A stretch of DNA of 64,000 nt from Amphiura filiformis. Taxonomy: Eukaryota > Echinodermata > Ophiuroidea > Amphilepidida > Amphiuridae. The first letter of the stretch is position 1; each line of letters begins with the position of its first letter. The DNA lies in NCBI RefSeq assembly GCF_039555335.1, contig NW_027305496.1, positions 1,151,001-1,215,000 on the forward strand, given 5' to 3'. A model generated the notes under the pieces. It worked only from the letters and a program-made list of their open reading frames with translations, was not told the DNA's origin and ran no database searches. The position numbers and the translations under genes were made by a program. Of the stretch, positions 23,570-34,831 are shown one piece after another.

Positions 23570-24890
23570 TTGTACAATCCGCCCCTCTTCATCACTACAT
23601 AACTACAATATTTCCTACGCATCCGAAAACCGATGATCAAATGTCAAAAGTGTCTAATTTAGTTTTTAATATTTTGTGAGAAGCGCCCCAACCTCTTACA
23701 CCCGGGAAAGGGTCTGTTAAGTGGAGGAATTTTTAAGCCTTTTTTTATAAACATGTTTATACTGTTCTTTTAAATAGACATATTATACATCCATTTAGCA
23801 CCTGACGAATATAAATGACCTGTATTAAAATATGACAAAAGGCGAAATTGCTTTTACGATAATTAAACCACCTCCACGCGAGACGAAATTAACCACATAT
23901 TTGACGAATATCAATGATACAAATGTGAAATATACTGATACAAATATGAAATTCAATGACCTAATAATAAAATTGCTTTTGAGTTTGTGCGACTTCGATT
24001 TTTTAGGACGAATTTAAACTGTCCTTTTTATGAATATGAATGATATAAGTGTGAAATACTCTGGGGAAACCTATATTATAAAATTCATCTTTGCATTTTC
24101 TTTGATTTTGATCTAAAAAGCGGACTTTGCAGCCAACGGCTGAATTACATGCATTGTACAAGATACACAGGTTAAACAATAAATGCCATAAATATATGTT
24201 TAACTTGACAATATTCTTAAAGGCCCATTCAGTGATTGCTCATCCGGACGATCGTAAAAATCATCAAAATTCAGATTTTGGTACCTTAGTTATTTACATA
24301 GATGTGCTAACATAGCCTGCGAATGGTTCAGCCGAGACAAAATAAGACATTTTACACGAATCTGTAATTTAGATACTGACAGTATCTAAATTAGCTACAT
24401 GTATTTGAATGGGGCTTCAACTTAGTCAGTACTGCTGTTTTCTTCGTTTTTTGCCAAATTTGGCATTTCAAAAATACCAAATGACAATTTGAATGACTTA
24501 TCCTTCACTTTTAAACAATTTATAAACAATTTTTTTTTTTTACTCTTGCGCTGGGATCACCGAATGGGTCTTTAAAGGGCATATATATTGCTTGGACAAC
24601 ATCGCATCATTAGCAAGCTAATATTATGAAGACAATGAAAATGACTCTTTTTTGAGAAAACAAGTCGTTTAAACTTGATATTCCGCAAAAACCAACTGTA
24701 ATCACACTACTCTGCAGCAAAAGCTACTACAAAGATACATTCACAGAAATCACATTTTGGTTCAAGAGGTTGGGGCGCTTCTCACAAAATATTAAAAACT
24801 AAATTAGACACTTTTGACATTTGATCATAGGTTTTCGGATGCGTAGGAAATATTGTAGTTATGTAGTGATGAAGAGGGCGGATTGTACAA
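23570..24890. mobile_element. Long-armed terminal-inverted-repeat element
   Basis: The left arm (23,570-23,705) and right arm (24,765-24,890) are reverse complements over about 130 bases, beginning TTGTACAATCCGCCC and including TACATAACTACAATATTTCC and AAGCGCCCCAACCTCTT. The 1-kb interior has no transposase frame. Non-autonomous DNA transposon of unknown superfamily. Target duplication not resolved. Confidence 0.8.
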
Positions 24891-24894
24891 ATTA

Positions 24895-26979
24895 ATAAGA
24901 CATTAGGACGATTGCTTAAAGATAATGTATGACGTGACCATATCGTGTTGATATAAATACCCTATCAGTACTACAAGTAAGAAAAAGCAATACATAAAAT
25001 GGTGGGATAGCTGGTAGTTTGATGATTGAAAATAAAATAAAATAAATTATGAATGAATTCATTAAGGTTTAGTTAATGAGAACTTGCTAGATGAGTAAAT
25101 GGAGTGTTCACTAAATTACTGAACAGAGGGTAATTGAAAAGGAACATTTTATTTAAATCTATCCCTTCTTACATTTCCTTTTTTCTTTCTTTTCAGTTTC
25201 TTCTACATGGGGCTACTTTGTTCCTATTAAAAAATATTTGCTACTTACCTTGTGATTTTCTCTTTCCATGTATTTTATTTAACCCCGTTCCCATTGTTTT
25301 CTAAATCTGTCCTTTTTTACATTTCCGTTTTAGCTTTTTTTTTTTTTTGCTGCTTGTGATTTACCGTTTTCCATCTTTATTTAATTCTGTTATAATTATT
25401 TTAGCTTTTTTCCTTACATTTCCTAATTGGTTTCTTTCTTTCCTTTCTTTTGTTCCCGTTTTCATTTAGTTACTTTAACCCGTATACTCGTACTTTTTTG
25501 TCGTGTTCACCGTTATCATAACCCCGTGAATGCACCGGGCGTGAATGATGTACCTTGTCCTCTCTTTCCTTCTTTCCGTATTATCATAGGGCTGACAGTA
25601 AATTTCGCTGATCCTTCCGGCCTGCTGTTTTCCTATGTCGGTTTAGGGTACATGCCACAAAATAGCTTAACATAGACTTTACGTGCAAACTAGGCGTCAC
25701 GTTTTAGGCTATAAGTCGAGTTACGTCTTACTTTGAAATATATATTTGATATCATCTTAATCAAAACAAAATTCTGCATAACATATCTGAAAATGACACC
25801 ATATTTTAGGTCTACTTTTTGAGAAAAATAGCGCTATATAAAAAGACCCGATTTTCCCGTGTTTACGTCCGACTGCTAACCGCGTTTTGACCTCGTGTGT
25901 TCATGCGCTCATCATCGTAAACATCACTCAAATTTTCGCGTTTTCTATTCAAATTAGTAGAGATCACATTCACAAGTTCTAGCAAAACACGACTTGCAAC
26001 ACAAAAATTGTTAATATTGTACCGATTTTGCACATTTTTTATGCAAAGTTGGGACTATAGTCGTGATAAACTTTTACCGGAAACCGCTTCACCGGCGGAT
26101 TTAGTGGTATGAACCCTTGAAGAGGCTAAAACATCGTTTTTAGGCCTTGAAAATGATTTTGTTATCTTTTTCACTACATTTTGAATTAATTGTAAGAAAT
26201 TTGGGGTTTTATTTCATACTTTAGATAGGATATCGATTTCAAGCACAAGCATGATAGCAGACAATTGCCATTTTTCGTCATTTTGATGCACATGAATGCA
26301 CAATGGTTGCTGATTTGCTATTTTCATGAAGATATTAATAGATGTTAAGAGTAAACGTTCTTTGAACATCTTTTACAAGTGCATAACTTCAAAATTAAAA
26401 CATTCTCGGTACCTGCAGAATATTTAAAAAGACAAGAAATGTCAATCAAGTAGGCCTACCCCCCCCCCCCCGCGTCACTTTTACCCAGTTTTGTCCAAAA
26501 AGCAAATGTAATGAATGGCTATTTGAAATAAAATATTAATATAAATTAAACTTTGAATGTTATAAAAATTTAAAATACTGGACAGTGGTATAAATAAAGC
26601 AAACTAGAAACTTAAATAGTTTAAATCTAATTTTTGATGTAATTTTATTAAAATTGAAGACCAAAACTTGAATTTAAATGACAAAAAAAAATGGTTAAAA
26701 AATAACAATGAAATTGAAAAACTTCTGTGTAATTTAAACACCAATAAACAATGTTTTCAATATTTTGAAACTCTTCTTTATTCATATCAAAAGGTTTCAA
26801 ACTTCTACCAAAATCGGAACTTTTATTAAATTGGAAATAAAAGCAGGCCTATTCGCGGCAAACGCACATACAGCGAAAAACCTGACGGCGTCCATGGACG
26901 CGCTTGTTGATGTCCTCCTCTTTTCTTCGCGTGCATTCTAAATAGATAAAGACGCGCGGAAAACGCATGGAATTGCTCC
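24895..26979. other. Intron 4 sequence, no gene recognised
   Basis: T-rich stretches at 25,140-25,480 and AT-rich DNA. One poly-C run of 12 follows TAGGCCTA at 26,459. No exon or complete mobile element was recognised. Confidence 0.5.
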
Positions 26980-27451
26980 GGGGGCGCAACACTAAATAAG
27001 CGTCCCATAGGATAACGTGTGATTTTGGCCTACTTCGAGCGCCATTCCTGGCGTCCCTGCAATACTTGACAAAATAAATTTGGTATCAAATTAAAGCTCT
27101 GTTTCTGTAGATTCCAAAACTTTTGTCGGCATATATCGATGACCGTTGACTTTTTTTCGCTATTTCGCGGTGCAAAAAATATGGCCTAAAAATATACTAA
27201 ATTCACCACTCAAATTTCAAAATCGGAAGTTGTCTTCATCCGCCACAGAGAATTGCTTTTGAGATGAAATGTCCGGTTTTTTCTGCATGTTATCATTGAA
27301 GACACTTGTCGAATATATATGAGCTGATATTGAGTGATTTAAAGTGAACATGTCGGTAGATATGGTCGCTACAATGTCATACTCACTATGGACTATATTA
27401 GCCGAATTTCGTTCTTACATAAAATGCGTAGTGATTTAGTGTTGCGCCCCC
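26980..27451. mobile_element. MITE-like element inside a 1.1-kb duplicated unit (copy 1)
   Basis: Termini GGGGGCGCAACACTAAAT and its reverse complement ATTTAGTGTTGCGCCCCC enclose 472 bp. The TIR-bounded segment also occurs complete at 28,093-28,560 and truncated from 29,200. Flanks at the duplicated copy read TTACAA and TTATAA, possibly part of a longer TIR or a target duplication. No coding sequence. Confidence 0.7.
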
Positions 27452-29592
27452 TTATAAGGATTTTAAAAGTTTTCAAAATCCACATTTGTCACTTATTAAT
27501 TAAATTAGAGAAAATTTGTAGCTCAACACCGAAAATTTCATGTCCCTGCGACATTTCGTTCAAGAGAAATGTTGTTTTAAAGATCAGTGCCGAAACGCGG
27601 AAAATCGCATATTTCGACTTTTCCTCCAATATGCGAGAGTTTGCACAAAACTCACTCAAACTAGTGACATACAACAATTTAAGCACGTCTTTGAACCAAG
27701 TTTAATTTCTTTTCTAGATTATCTGTCTTGCCATTTTGTTTTGGAAAGCACTTGTTAATGAGTGTGAAGTACAAACACCCCCCCTGTTTCAGTAGTAACA
27801 ATTATGGTCTTTTTGCATAGGCCTACTGAATATGCAGCAAAACGGCTTCATGCAGATTAACAATGCCTATTAACTTTAAAACCCATTTTTGAGCCTTTTT
27901 GAAGATTTTTGGATACAATTTCTAGACTTTGCAGGCGCCTGCTCGGCCAATAAAGCATTTTCCCCAATCAGGGTGACTTTTCGTAATCCTTGTTTATCAT
28001 CATGATTGAAATAGAACACATTTCATGACGCGCATTTCTTATTTTACGCGAAGAATGTAAAAAGAACGCGTTCATAGCGACGGCCGTTACAAGGGGCGCA
28101 ACACTAAATAAGCGTCCCATAGGATAACGTGTGATTTTGGCCTACTTCGAGCGCCATTCCTGGCGTCCCTGCAATACTTGACAAAATAAATTTGGTATCA
28201 AATTAAAGCTCTGTTTCTGTAGATTCCAAAACTTTTGTCGGCATATATCGATGACCGTTGACTTTTTTCGCTATTTCGCGGTGCAAAAAATATGGCCTAA
28301 AATATACTAAATTCACCACTCACATTTCAAAATCGGAAGTTGTCTTCATCCGCCACAGAGAATTGCTTTTGAGATGAAATGTCCGGTTTTTTCTGCATGT
28401 TATCATTGAAGACACTTGTCGAATTTATATGAGCTGATATTGAGTGATTTAAAGTGAACATGTCGGTAGATATGGTCGCTACAATGTCATACTCACTATG
28501 GACTATATTAGCCGAATTTCGTTCTTACATAAAATGCGTAGTGATTTAGTGTTGCGCCCCTTATAAGGATTTAAAAGTTTTCAAAATCCACATTTGTCAC
28601 TTATTAATTAAATTAGAGAAAATTTGTAGCTCAACACCGAAAATTTCATGTCCCTGCGACATTTCGTTCAAGAGAAATGTTGTTTTAAAGATCAGTGCCG
28701 AAACGCGGAAAATCGCATATTTCGACTTTTCCTCCAATATGCGAGAGTTTGCACAAAACTCACTCAAACTAGTGACAGACAACAATTTAAGCACGTCTTT
28801 GAACCAAGTTTAATTTCTTTTCTAGATTATCTGTCTTGCCATTTTGTTTTGGAAAGCACTTGTTAATGAGTGTGAAGTACAAACACCCCCCTGTTTCAGT
28901 AGTAACAATTATGGTCTTTTTTTTTTTTTTTACTGAATATGCAGCAAAACGGCTTCATGCAGATTAACAATGCCTATTAACTTTAAAACCCATTTTGAGC
29001 CTTTTTGAAGAATTTTGGATACAATTTCTAGACTTTGCAGGCGCCTGCTCGGCCAATAAAGCATTTTCCCCAATCAGGGTGACTTTTCGTAATCCTTGTT
29101 TATCATCATGATTGAAATAGAACACATTTCATGACGCGCATTTCTTATTTTACGCGAAGAATGTAAAAAGAACGCGTTCATAACGACGGCCTTTACAAGG
29201 GGGCGAAACACTAAATAAGCGTCCCATAGGATAACGTGTGATTTTGGCCTACTTCGAGCGTCATTCCTGGCGTCCCTGCAATACTTGGAAAAATAAATTT
29301 GGTATCAAATTAAAGCTCCGTTTCAATAGATCCCAAAACATCTGTCGGCATATATCGATGACCGTTGACTTTTTTCGCTATTTCGCGGTGCAAAAAATAT
29401 GGCCTAAAAATATACTAAATTCACCACTCACATTTCAAAATCGGAAGTTGTCTTCATCCGCCACAGAGAATTGCTTTTGAGATGAAATGTCCGGTTTTTT
29501 CTGCATGTTATCATTGAAGACACTTGTCGAATTTATATGAGCTGATATTGAGTGATTTAAAGTGAACATGTCGGTAGATATGGTCGGTAGAT
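26980..29592. repeat. Tandem duplication, 1.1-kb unit, about 2.4 copies
   Basis: The unit starts at the GGGGGCGCAACAC terminus at 26,980, 28,093 and about 29,200, giving periods of 1,112 and 1,107 bases. The first two copies are nearly identical by eye; differences include a poly-T run at 28,918. The third stops at about 29,592, where the sequence switches to an inverted copy. The apparent 65-105 codon frames repeated here are duplicates of chance frames. Confidence 0.95.
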
Positions 29593-29693
29593 ATGTGTTC
29601 TATTTCAATCATGATGATAAACAAGGATTACGAAAAGTCACCCTGATGAATTATCATTGGGAAAAATGCTTTATTGGCCGAGCAGGCGCCTGC

Positions 29694-30043
29694 CAGAGGA
29701 GGCTTAAAGGCATTCCTACAATGCACTATGATTGGGAAATTTGATCAATATAATCTAATTTTAAAGGCAAAGTCCCCATTGCCACACACACAAAATGGTA
29801 ATTTTAAAACTGCAGCCAATGAGCTAATAGTCGAGACTTATGACTGATATTTGATTTTCTTACAGAAAACATTCATGTTCGATGTCTCGATGTTTTCAAT
29901 GATAAATAATAGGATGAAAACACCAGATATTTGCACACAATCCCAATGCAAGGTATGATCAACTGTACCACATGTGTACAAAAGCCAGACATACAAGGTC
30001 AGAAACCCCATTGGGTTGTGGGAATGTCTTTAAACATCCTCTG
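29694..30043. mobile_element. 350-bp non-autonomous DNA transposon with 9-bp direct repeat
   Basis: The ends are CAGAGGAGGCTTAAAGGCAT and, inverted, CAGAGGATGTTTAAAGACAT. Both sides carry GGCGCCTGC (29,685-29,693 and 30,044-30,052), which occurs once in the uninterrupted copies near 27,938. A 9-bp duplication suggests a Mutator-like element; 8 bp (hAT) is possible if one base is shared. Confidence 0.85.
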
Positions 30044-30232
30044 GGCGCCTGCAAAGTCTAGAAATTGTATCCAAAATTCTTCAAAAAGGCTCAAAAATGG
30101 GTTTTAAAGTTAATAGGCATTGTTAATCTGCATGAAGCCGTTTTGCTGCATATTCAGTAGGCCTATGCAAAAAGACCATAATTGCTACTACTGAAACAGG
30201 GGGGGGGGTGTTTATACTTCACTCATTACCAA

Positions 30233-30589
30233 TAGGGTGCATCAGATGCCCCTCATGTCAATGGATTCATCTGTCCCTAGTCTTAAAATGTTCCTATTGT
30301 CACAAAACTAACATGTGCCAAGTTTGAATTAATTCGGAGGTCGTCCTGGGGGGCCACCGAGAGCCTAAAGTTACAATGTGTGTTCCTATGTAGTAAAGTT
30401 CGTTGACCCCTGTACAATTCCAATTAGAAGCCGATCGAACAATTTCGATAACTTTAGGCTCTCGGTGGCCCCTCAGGACGACCTCTGAATTAATTCAAAC
30501 TTGGCACATGTTAGTTTTGTGACAATAGGAACATTTTAAGACTAGGGACAGATGAATCCATTGACATGAGGGGCATCTGATGCACCCTA
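30233..30589. mobile_element. hAT-like MITE, 357 bp, long inverted repeats
   Basis: Nearly perfect arms starting TAGGGTGCATCAGATGCCCC. A perfect 8-bp target duplication ATTACCAA lies at 30,225-30,232 and 30,590-30,597. The empty site (ATTAACAA, in inverted orientation near 27,755) exists in the sister copies. An 8-bp duplication and TAGGG ends fit the hAT superfamily. The same family, longer, is at 45,213-47,169. Confidence 0.9.
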
Positions 30590-30609
30590 ATTACCAAGTA
30601 CTTTCCAAA

Positions 30610-30991
30610 TGATCTCCTGCACATGCGTACTTGCGTAATACTTGTGTGTGTGTATTGTATACCATGACTGCTATAACATTAGACCCAGTTTTAACCACCG
30701 TTAGTTAATCAGTGGGAGCTGGTAGCCTAATGGATAAGGCGTCCGTCTAGAAATCGGAAGGTCGTGGGTTCGATTCCCATGCCGGCACATTCCCTTGCCT
30801 TTTTTTCAAGTTGGGTTGTGTGCCGGTAGGGATTTGTGTTTATTTGTTGTCTTGTTTAATTGTAACACTTTGGGTTGGTAAACTGTTCATTCTTTCTTAT
30901 TAAATATATTCAGTTTCCTCTTGTAGCGAGCTATCGTTCCCCATTGTGTTTATTTGTTCTTGTGCAGGATGCGTATCCTCATTACCTACTT
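30610..30991 (+). mobile_element. Retroposon-like insertion carrying a tRNA-like promoter
   Basis: 382 bp bounded by a perfect 11-bp direct repeat TACTTTCCAAA (30,599-30,609 and 30,992-31,002), single in the uninterrupted copies. Variable 10-20-bp duplications are typical of LINE-mobilised SINEs. The tRNA-like unit starts 106 bases inside rather than at the end, which is unusual for a simple SINE. Confidence 0.75.
30716..30788 (+). tRNA. tRNA-like sequence (Arg-type body), probably a SINE head or tRNA pseudogene
   Basis: A-box TAGCCTAATGG and B-box GGTTCGATTCC are intact, and a T7 run follows at 30,800, giving complete polymerase III signals. The D arm GCC-TAATGGATAA-GGC matches arginine tRNAs. 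The anticodon loop reads CTAGAAA (formally AGA). The last anticodon-stem pair is T-T, and the acceptor stem pairs only if one extra base is allowed after the T stem. Together with its location in an insertion with target duplications, this argues against a functional tRNA. Confidence 0.55.
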
Positions 30992-31299
30992 TACTTTCCA
31001 AAACAATATGGCAAGACAGATAATCAAGAAATGAAATTAAACTTGGTTCAAAGACGTGCATAAATTGTTGTCTGTCACTAATTTAGTAAGTTTTGTGCAA
31101 ATTCTCGCAAGTTGGAGGAAAAGTCGAAATATGCGATTTTCCGTGTTTCGGCACTGATCTTTAAAACAACATTTCTCTTGAACGAAATGTCGCAGAGACA
31201 TGAAATTTTCGGTGTTGAGCTACAATTTTTTTCTAATTCAATTAATAAGTGACAAATGTGGATTTTGAAAACTTTTAAATCCTTAAACACACGATTCCC

Positions 31300-32328
31300 G
31301 CTGTTGTTTTGGTTCCACTTTAGCACCCCTTTAGCACGAAAAAAATAATCGCCCCCGGTACACGCATGGAGGCCGCCATTTGAGGTTTTAGCACCCACTT
31401 TAGCACCCGGCTACCATGGCTACGCGTTCAGCATCGCGTACAGTACGCGTTCCCAACTGTCAATCATTGGGGGTCAATCACTAGCCCGAGTCCCTGGCCT
31501 CTCACTCGCAAAATGGCGGACAAACATATATGAACGAATAAATGTATAAACAAACATGTGTAATTGTTATAGATGAGCTGACGTCAATGCCTGGCAGTAT
31601 GCGCGCGCATCATATTTTGTTCAGGCTGGTATTTTTTAAACTCCCGCCACATCACAATAAGGCTATTGAACAGTGTAGTAGTTACATGGGGTTCACTGAA
31701 GCATATCGGTATACCAGTCCCTTGCCTTTGTTGATAAAGCATTGATATCAACTCTTCCATCATTCCAAGTTTTTTAACCTCTTGGAAAGGGGGTCAAAAC
31801 AGTTTCCTATGTTTAAAAAGGGGTAACAAAGTTCAGGTTCTCGGGCCGATAATATTTCGTTGTTGTCGTGCTGGATAGTGTTGTACGCGTAATTGTGAAG
31901 ATGCGACGTGGTATCGTGTTTCAGATACAGATAAATGAGAACATTTTTTTTATAAGCCTAATAATTAGTTAGTGCAAGCCTGACTGATAAAATATCAATG
32001 AGGCGACGAAAAAAGAAAACCCCGTTCTACGGGCCTGACCGACCCAGATCTTGAACACTTGGGGACAAAATCCCTGTACAAATGAATGCCGACCCAAATT
32101 TCGGGAACAATTTAAAACATTTTTCTCAAATTGCAAATTATTTACAGATTTTGGTGATTTTTTGGGTCATTTCAAAAAATAAAATAATAAAATAAACGGC
32201 CGACCGACCGAGACCTGCCTTGAAAGGTCAGTCCGCCAGTAGAAAAGGGTTTCTTTTTTTCGAAGCCTTAAATTGATAAGTTATGTCACAAACTCATTCT
32301 GACTTTTTTTATTCATTATTCATTTTAG
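31300..32328. other. End of intron 4, no gene recognised
   Basis: It contains a GACCGACC-rich patch (32,035-32,225) resembling a repeat fragment and ordinary AT-rich intron. The acceptor tract of exon 5 (GACTTTTTTTATTCATTATT then CATTTTAG) ends it. Confidence 0.5.
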
Positions 32329-32462
32329 ATGCTCTCGATTTCCTGAACCTGAGAGACGTGAGGAATAAAGTCCACGCGTTCACCAATTATATCAAGGAAG
32401 CTGTTCACGAAGAATGTTGTGAAGAGAGTTGCATTAACGAAGAAGTTTTAGAATTCTGCTGA
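32329..32462 (+). CDS. Insulin-like prepropeptide, exon 5: connecting segment and A-chain-like segment, stop
   Basis: The acceptor is strong (T-rich tract, CATTTTAG). With the phase-1 base from exon 4 the exon encodes 44 residues and TGA. The last 20, AVHEECCEESCINEEVLEFC, fit the insulin A chain position by position: CC-x3-C-x8-C, Glu at A4, a hydrophobic residue at A2 and A16, and an aromatic residue at A19. The chain ends at its last cysteine, as relaxin-type and starfish gonad-stimulating peptides do. The connecting part (about residues 56-79, helix-prone) has no dibasic pair before the A chain. Only single Arg/Lys sites occur, so cleavage could be monobasic, or the product could stay single-chain like IGF. 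Only 33 residues separate the B and A cysteines. The full precursor is 99 residues with six cysteines. Confidence 0.85.
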
Positions 32463-32556
32463 CTTATGGTTACTAACTATTTTGTGATAGCGTTGCCTCT
32501 CAAAATATCTTGTTGCTTTACACGTATAAGAAAGCATGCCTATACTAATCATGTAG

Positions 32557-32562
32557 AATAAA
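32557..32562 (+). terminator. Polyadenylation signal AATAAA of the insulin-like gene
   Basis: A canonical AATAAA lies 95 bases after the stop codon, followed about 50-70 bases later by a GT-rich stretch (GTTGTGAAGGACCAGTGTGT). Cleavage is expected near 32,575-32,590. Confidence 0.75.
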
Positions 32563-32961
32563 CAAATCTAGAACAAAATGTATCAATCATTTTAGCCTAC
32601 TTTGTCAGCTGTTGTGAAGGACCAGTGTGTAAAATATAAACAGTTCGCACGTCCGAGATGTTCGCCCGTGAGAGTCGGACTTTTTTCTGTCTTCGGACGT
32701 GCTATTTTTTTTCGTGTTGTCAATAACTAGTAGTGACATATCGACCGCCGAAATGCCATGACATGACATGCATATGGTCGAATCCAACCAAAAGTGTCCA
32801 CGGGCCAAAAATAAAAGTCCGAAATAAAAATGTCTCCACAATTTTTTCCTTTTGCCCATTGATTGATGACATATTGGCCTTATAGGAACCAAAAGTACCA
32901 TTACTAATCTTGAAAAATAAATCCAGGACGTGTGATAGTAAATGTGATATCAAAACCCAAT

Positions 32962-34831
32962 GTTACCTACGAATACCACTAGGATGCTTTCACTATCGCA
33001 ATACTAATCAACCTAAAACAAATGGAATATTCCCATTAACGCTTTTTTCGTGTAATGTAGACCACAGGGTGTCGGGAAAATGCTAGTTCAACCAGAAAAT
33101 ATTTGTTTTTATTTTTATAACGCGATCAATATGATCTTAGTCAATTTATGCTAGTTTATTTTTGAAAATGAAGTTTAGGTCAGTTTCTGTATTTTATTTA
33201 TCAAATGAGTATGAATCAATTTACACATTGTATTAGAACGAGTAGGATATATGTTTTCAAGAATATTAGGAAATATACGCATACACCTAACGCTTTATAC
33301 AATGAAAAGGTGAAGAAACCCGGGTATTCGTAAGTAACATGAGCGATTTAACAATATCTATATTGAGTTTAGAGGTTAAAATTTTGCTATTATGGTAATG
33401 AATTAATAAAATGGTAGTTTTTAGATCTCTTTCAGATGGTACGTCCAAATGAATAAATGCCATTACCTTAGATCAAAAAATTTTGATGCTTTTAGCAAGA
33501 TTTTGACCACTTCATTTTGATATACAAGTAGTTAATCAGCAATTTTACATAACAAATAATTGTTGAATGAATCCCTATATGGGTAATAATAGTGTCCTGG
33601 GGTACCGCTTAAAGTTTTTGACAATTAATTTCCATTGGTAGAGACACTTCATTACACATGTCATGTATTATGCTGTATTCGTAAGTATCATTTCAGTATT
33701 TGTAGGTAAGAATTAGACTTTTGGTGGATATCGCAATCAAAACTTCATTTTATAAAGCACTTTGAATGTATTATTTTTTATGTGCGTTTATTGATACTTT
33801 AGACCCTATCATGTATTAATAATGTCGGTTCACAGCGGTTGAAAGAGGATTGAAGTAAGAAACAAAGGCACTAAAGTGACTTTAATTTGCTTAATTGCAC
33901 ACAAATCGCTTAAAACCGTTATTGCAGACTTGTGAAGTCCATCTTGGAGTCAGTTACGTCTTGTAGCCTTTCGTTTGAGGGCAACTACAATTAGCTTTAT
34001 ACCAGGGTCCACCACTGTGTTGTCTAGATCATGAGACAATGAGAACAGTCGTTTTTTCCATGGTATTCGTAGGTAACCTTAGCGAAAACGTCAAAAGTTA
34101 CCTTCGAATAAATCAATTTGGACACAAATTACTCAGAAACCAGAAGGTCGGTAAACATTTAAAATGAAGCACACATGACAGTTGACAAATCCAAGTATTT
34201 ATCCCTTCTAATCTTCTTTGAATCTGATTTTTCTTTCAAATGAGCAGACCGTCGTCTATTTCAGTACATATTTTTCACCAATTAAGCCGTATTCAGTTTT
34301 GCATGGTGGGCATGTATGTGAATTCGCAACTTTCATTGACATATGATTTGATAGCAAACATACAGGCCTTTGTTATGTACCAATATGGGCATTGGCATGA
34401 ATGGCGGTGTTTCACAATACTGTCATGATGTCAAATTGTATTCGTAGGTAACATTCGGTTACCGAAATTAACCTACGAATACTTGCTTTTATTGTTGACA
34501 TCTCAGAAATATTTAAACGCAGGCTATTGAAACTTGGTAGAAATAAAGAGTGTATTACCCTGCACCTATTGCTTAACTATTGTTTACTATTCTCTCACTT
34601 TGTGGAAATGGCACAGCTTTTAACATGTATTCGGAGGTAATGCATATTTTTACCAAACCTACCTTTGTGCCATTTAGAATTTCTGGCAGCTAAACACAAT
34701 AATAAAGATGTCCGAATGCAATGTATTTCAGTATTGGACATATCAAAGCTTGTATCAATTGTGCATTTATTAGTGATTTCCATTTTTTTAAAATATATCT
34801 AGTGCTATGGAAAATTGTATTCGTAGGTAAT
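32962..34831. repeat. Spaced repeats of GTATTCGTAGGTAAC, some as hairpins
   Basis: The 15-mer or close variants occur at 32,962 (inverted), 33,324, 33,675, 33,696, 34,063, 34,098 (inverted), 34,438, 34,468 (inverted), 34,627 and 34,817. Main copies are 350-390 bases apart. Those at 34,063 and 34,438 are followed within 20-35 bases by an inverted copy, giving hairpins. The DNA between shows little visible similarity. Possibly a very degenerate satellite, or a conserved protein-binding site in one. Confidence 0.75.

Larger units (their letters stand above)
29593..31290. repeat. Inverted copy of the 1.1-kb unit's spacer, split by three insertions
   Basis: Blocks 29,593-29,693, 30,044-30,232, 30,590-30,609 and 30,992-31,290 are successive reverse complements of about 28,020 back to 27,453. 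The copy ends at CCTTAA, just where the MITE-like terminus begins in the direct copies. The interruptions are the elements at 29,694, 30,233 and 30,610. Confidence 0.9.

Noticed and set aside
27388..28866. Pairs of near-identical 65-105 codon frames
   Set aside because: Identity is explained by the 1.1-kb tandem duplication; frames lack family similarity and differ in length between copies.
30716..30788. Functional tRNA-Ser(AGA) or tRNA-Arg
   Set aside because: Imperfect anticodon and acceptor stems, no serine-type variable arm, and location within an insertion with target duplications.
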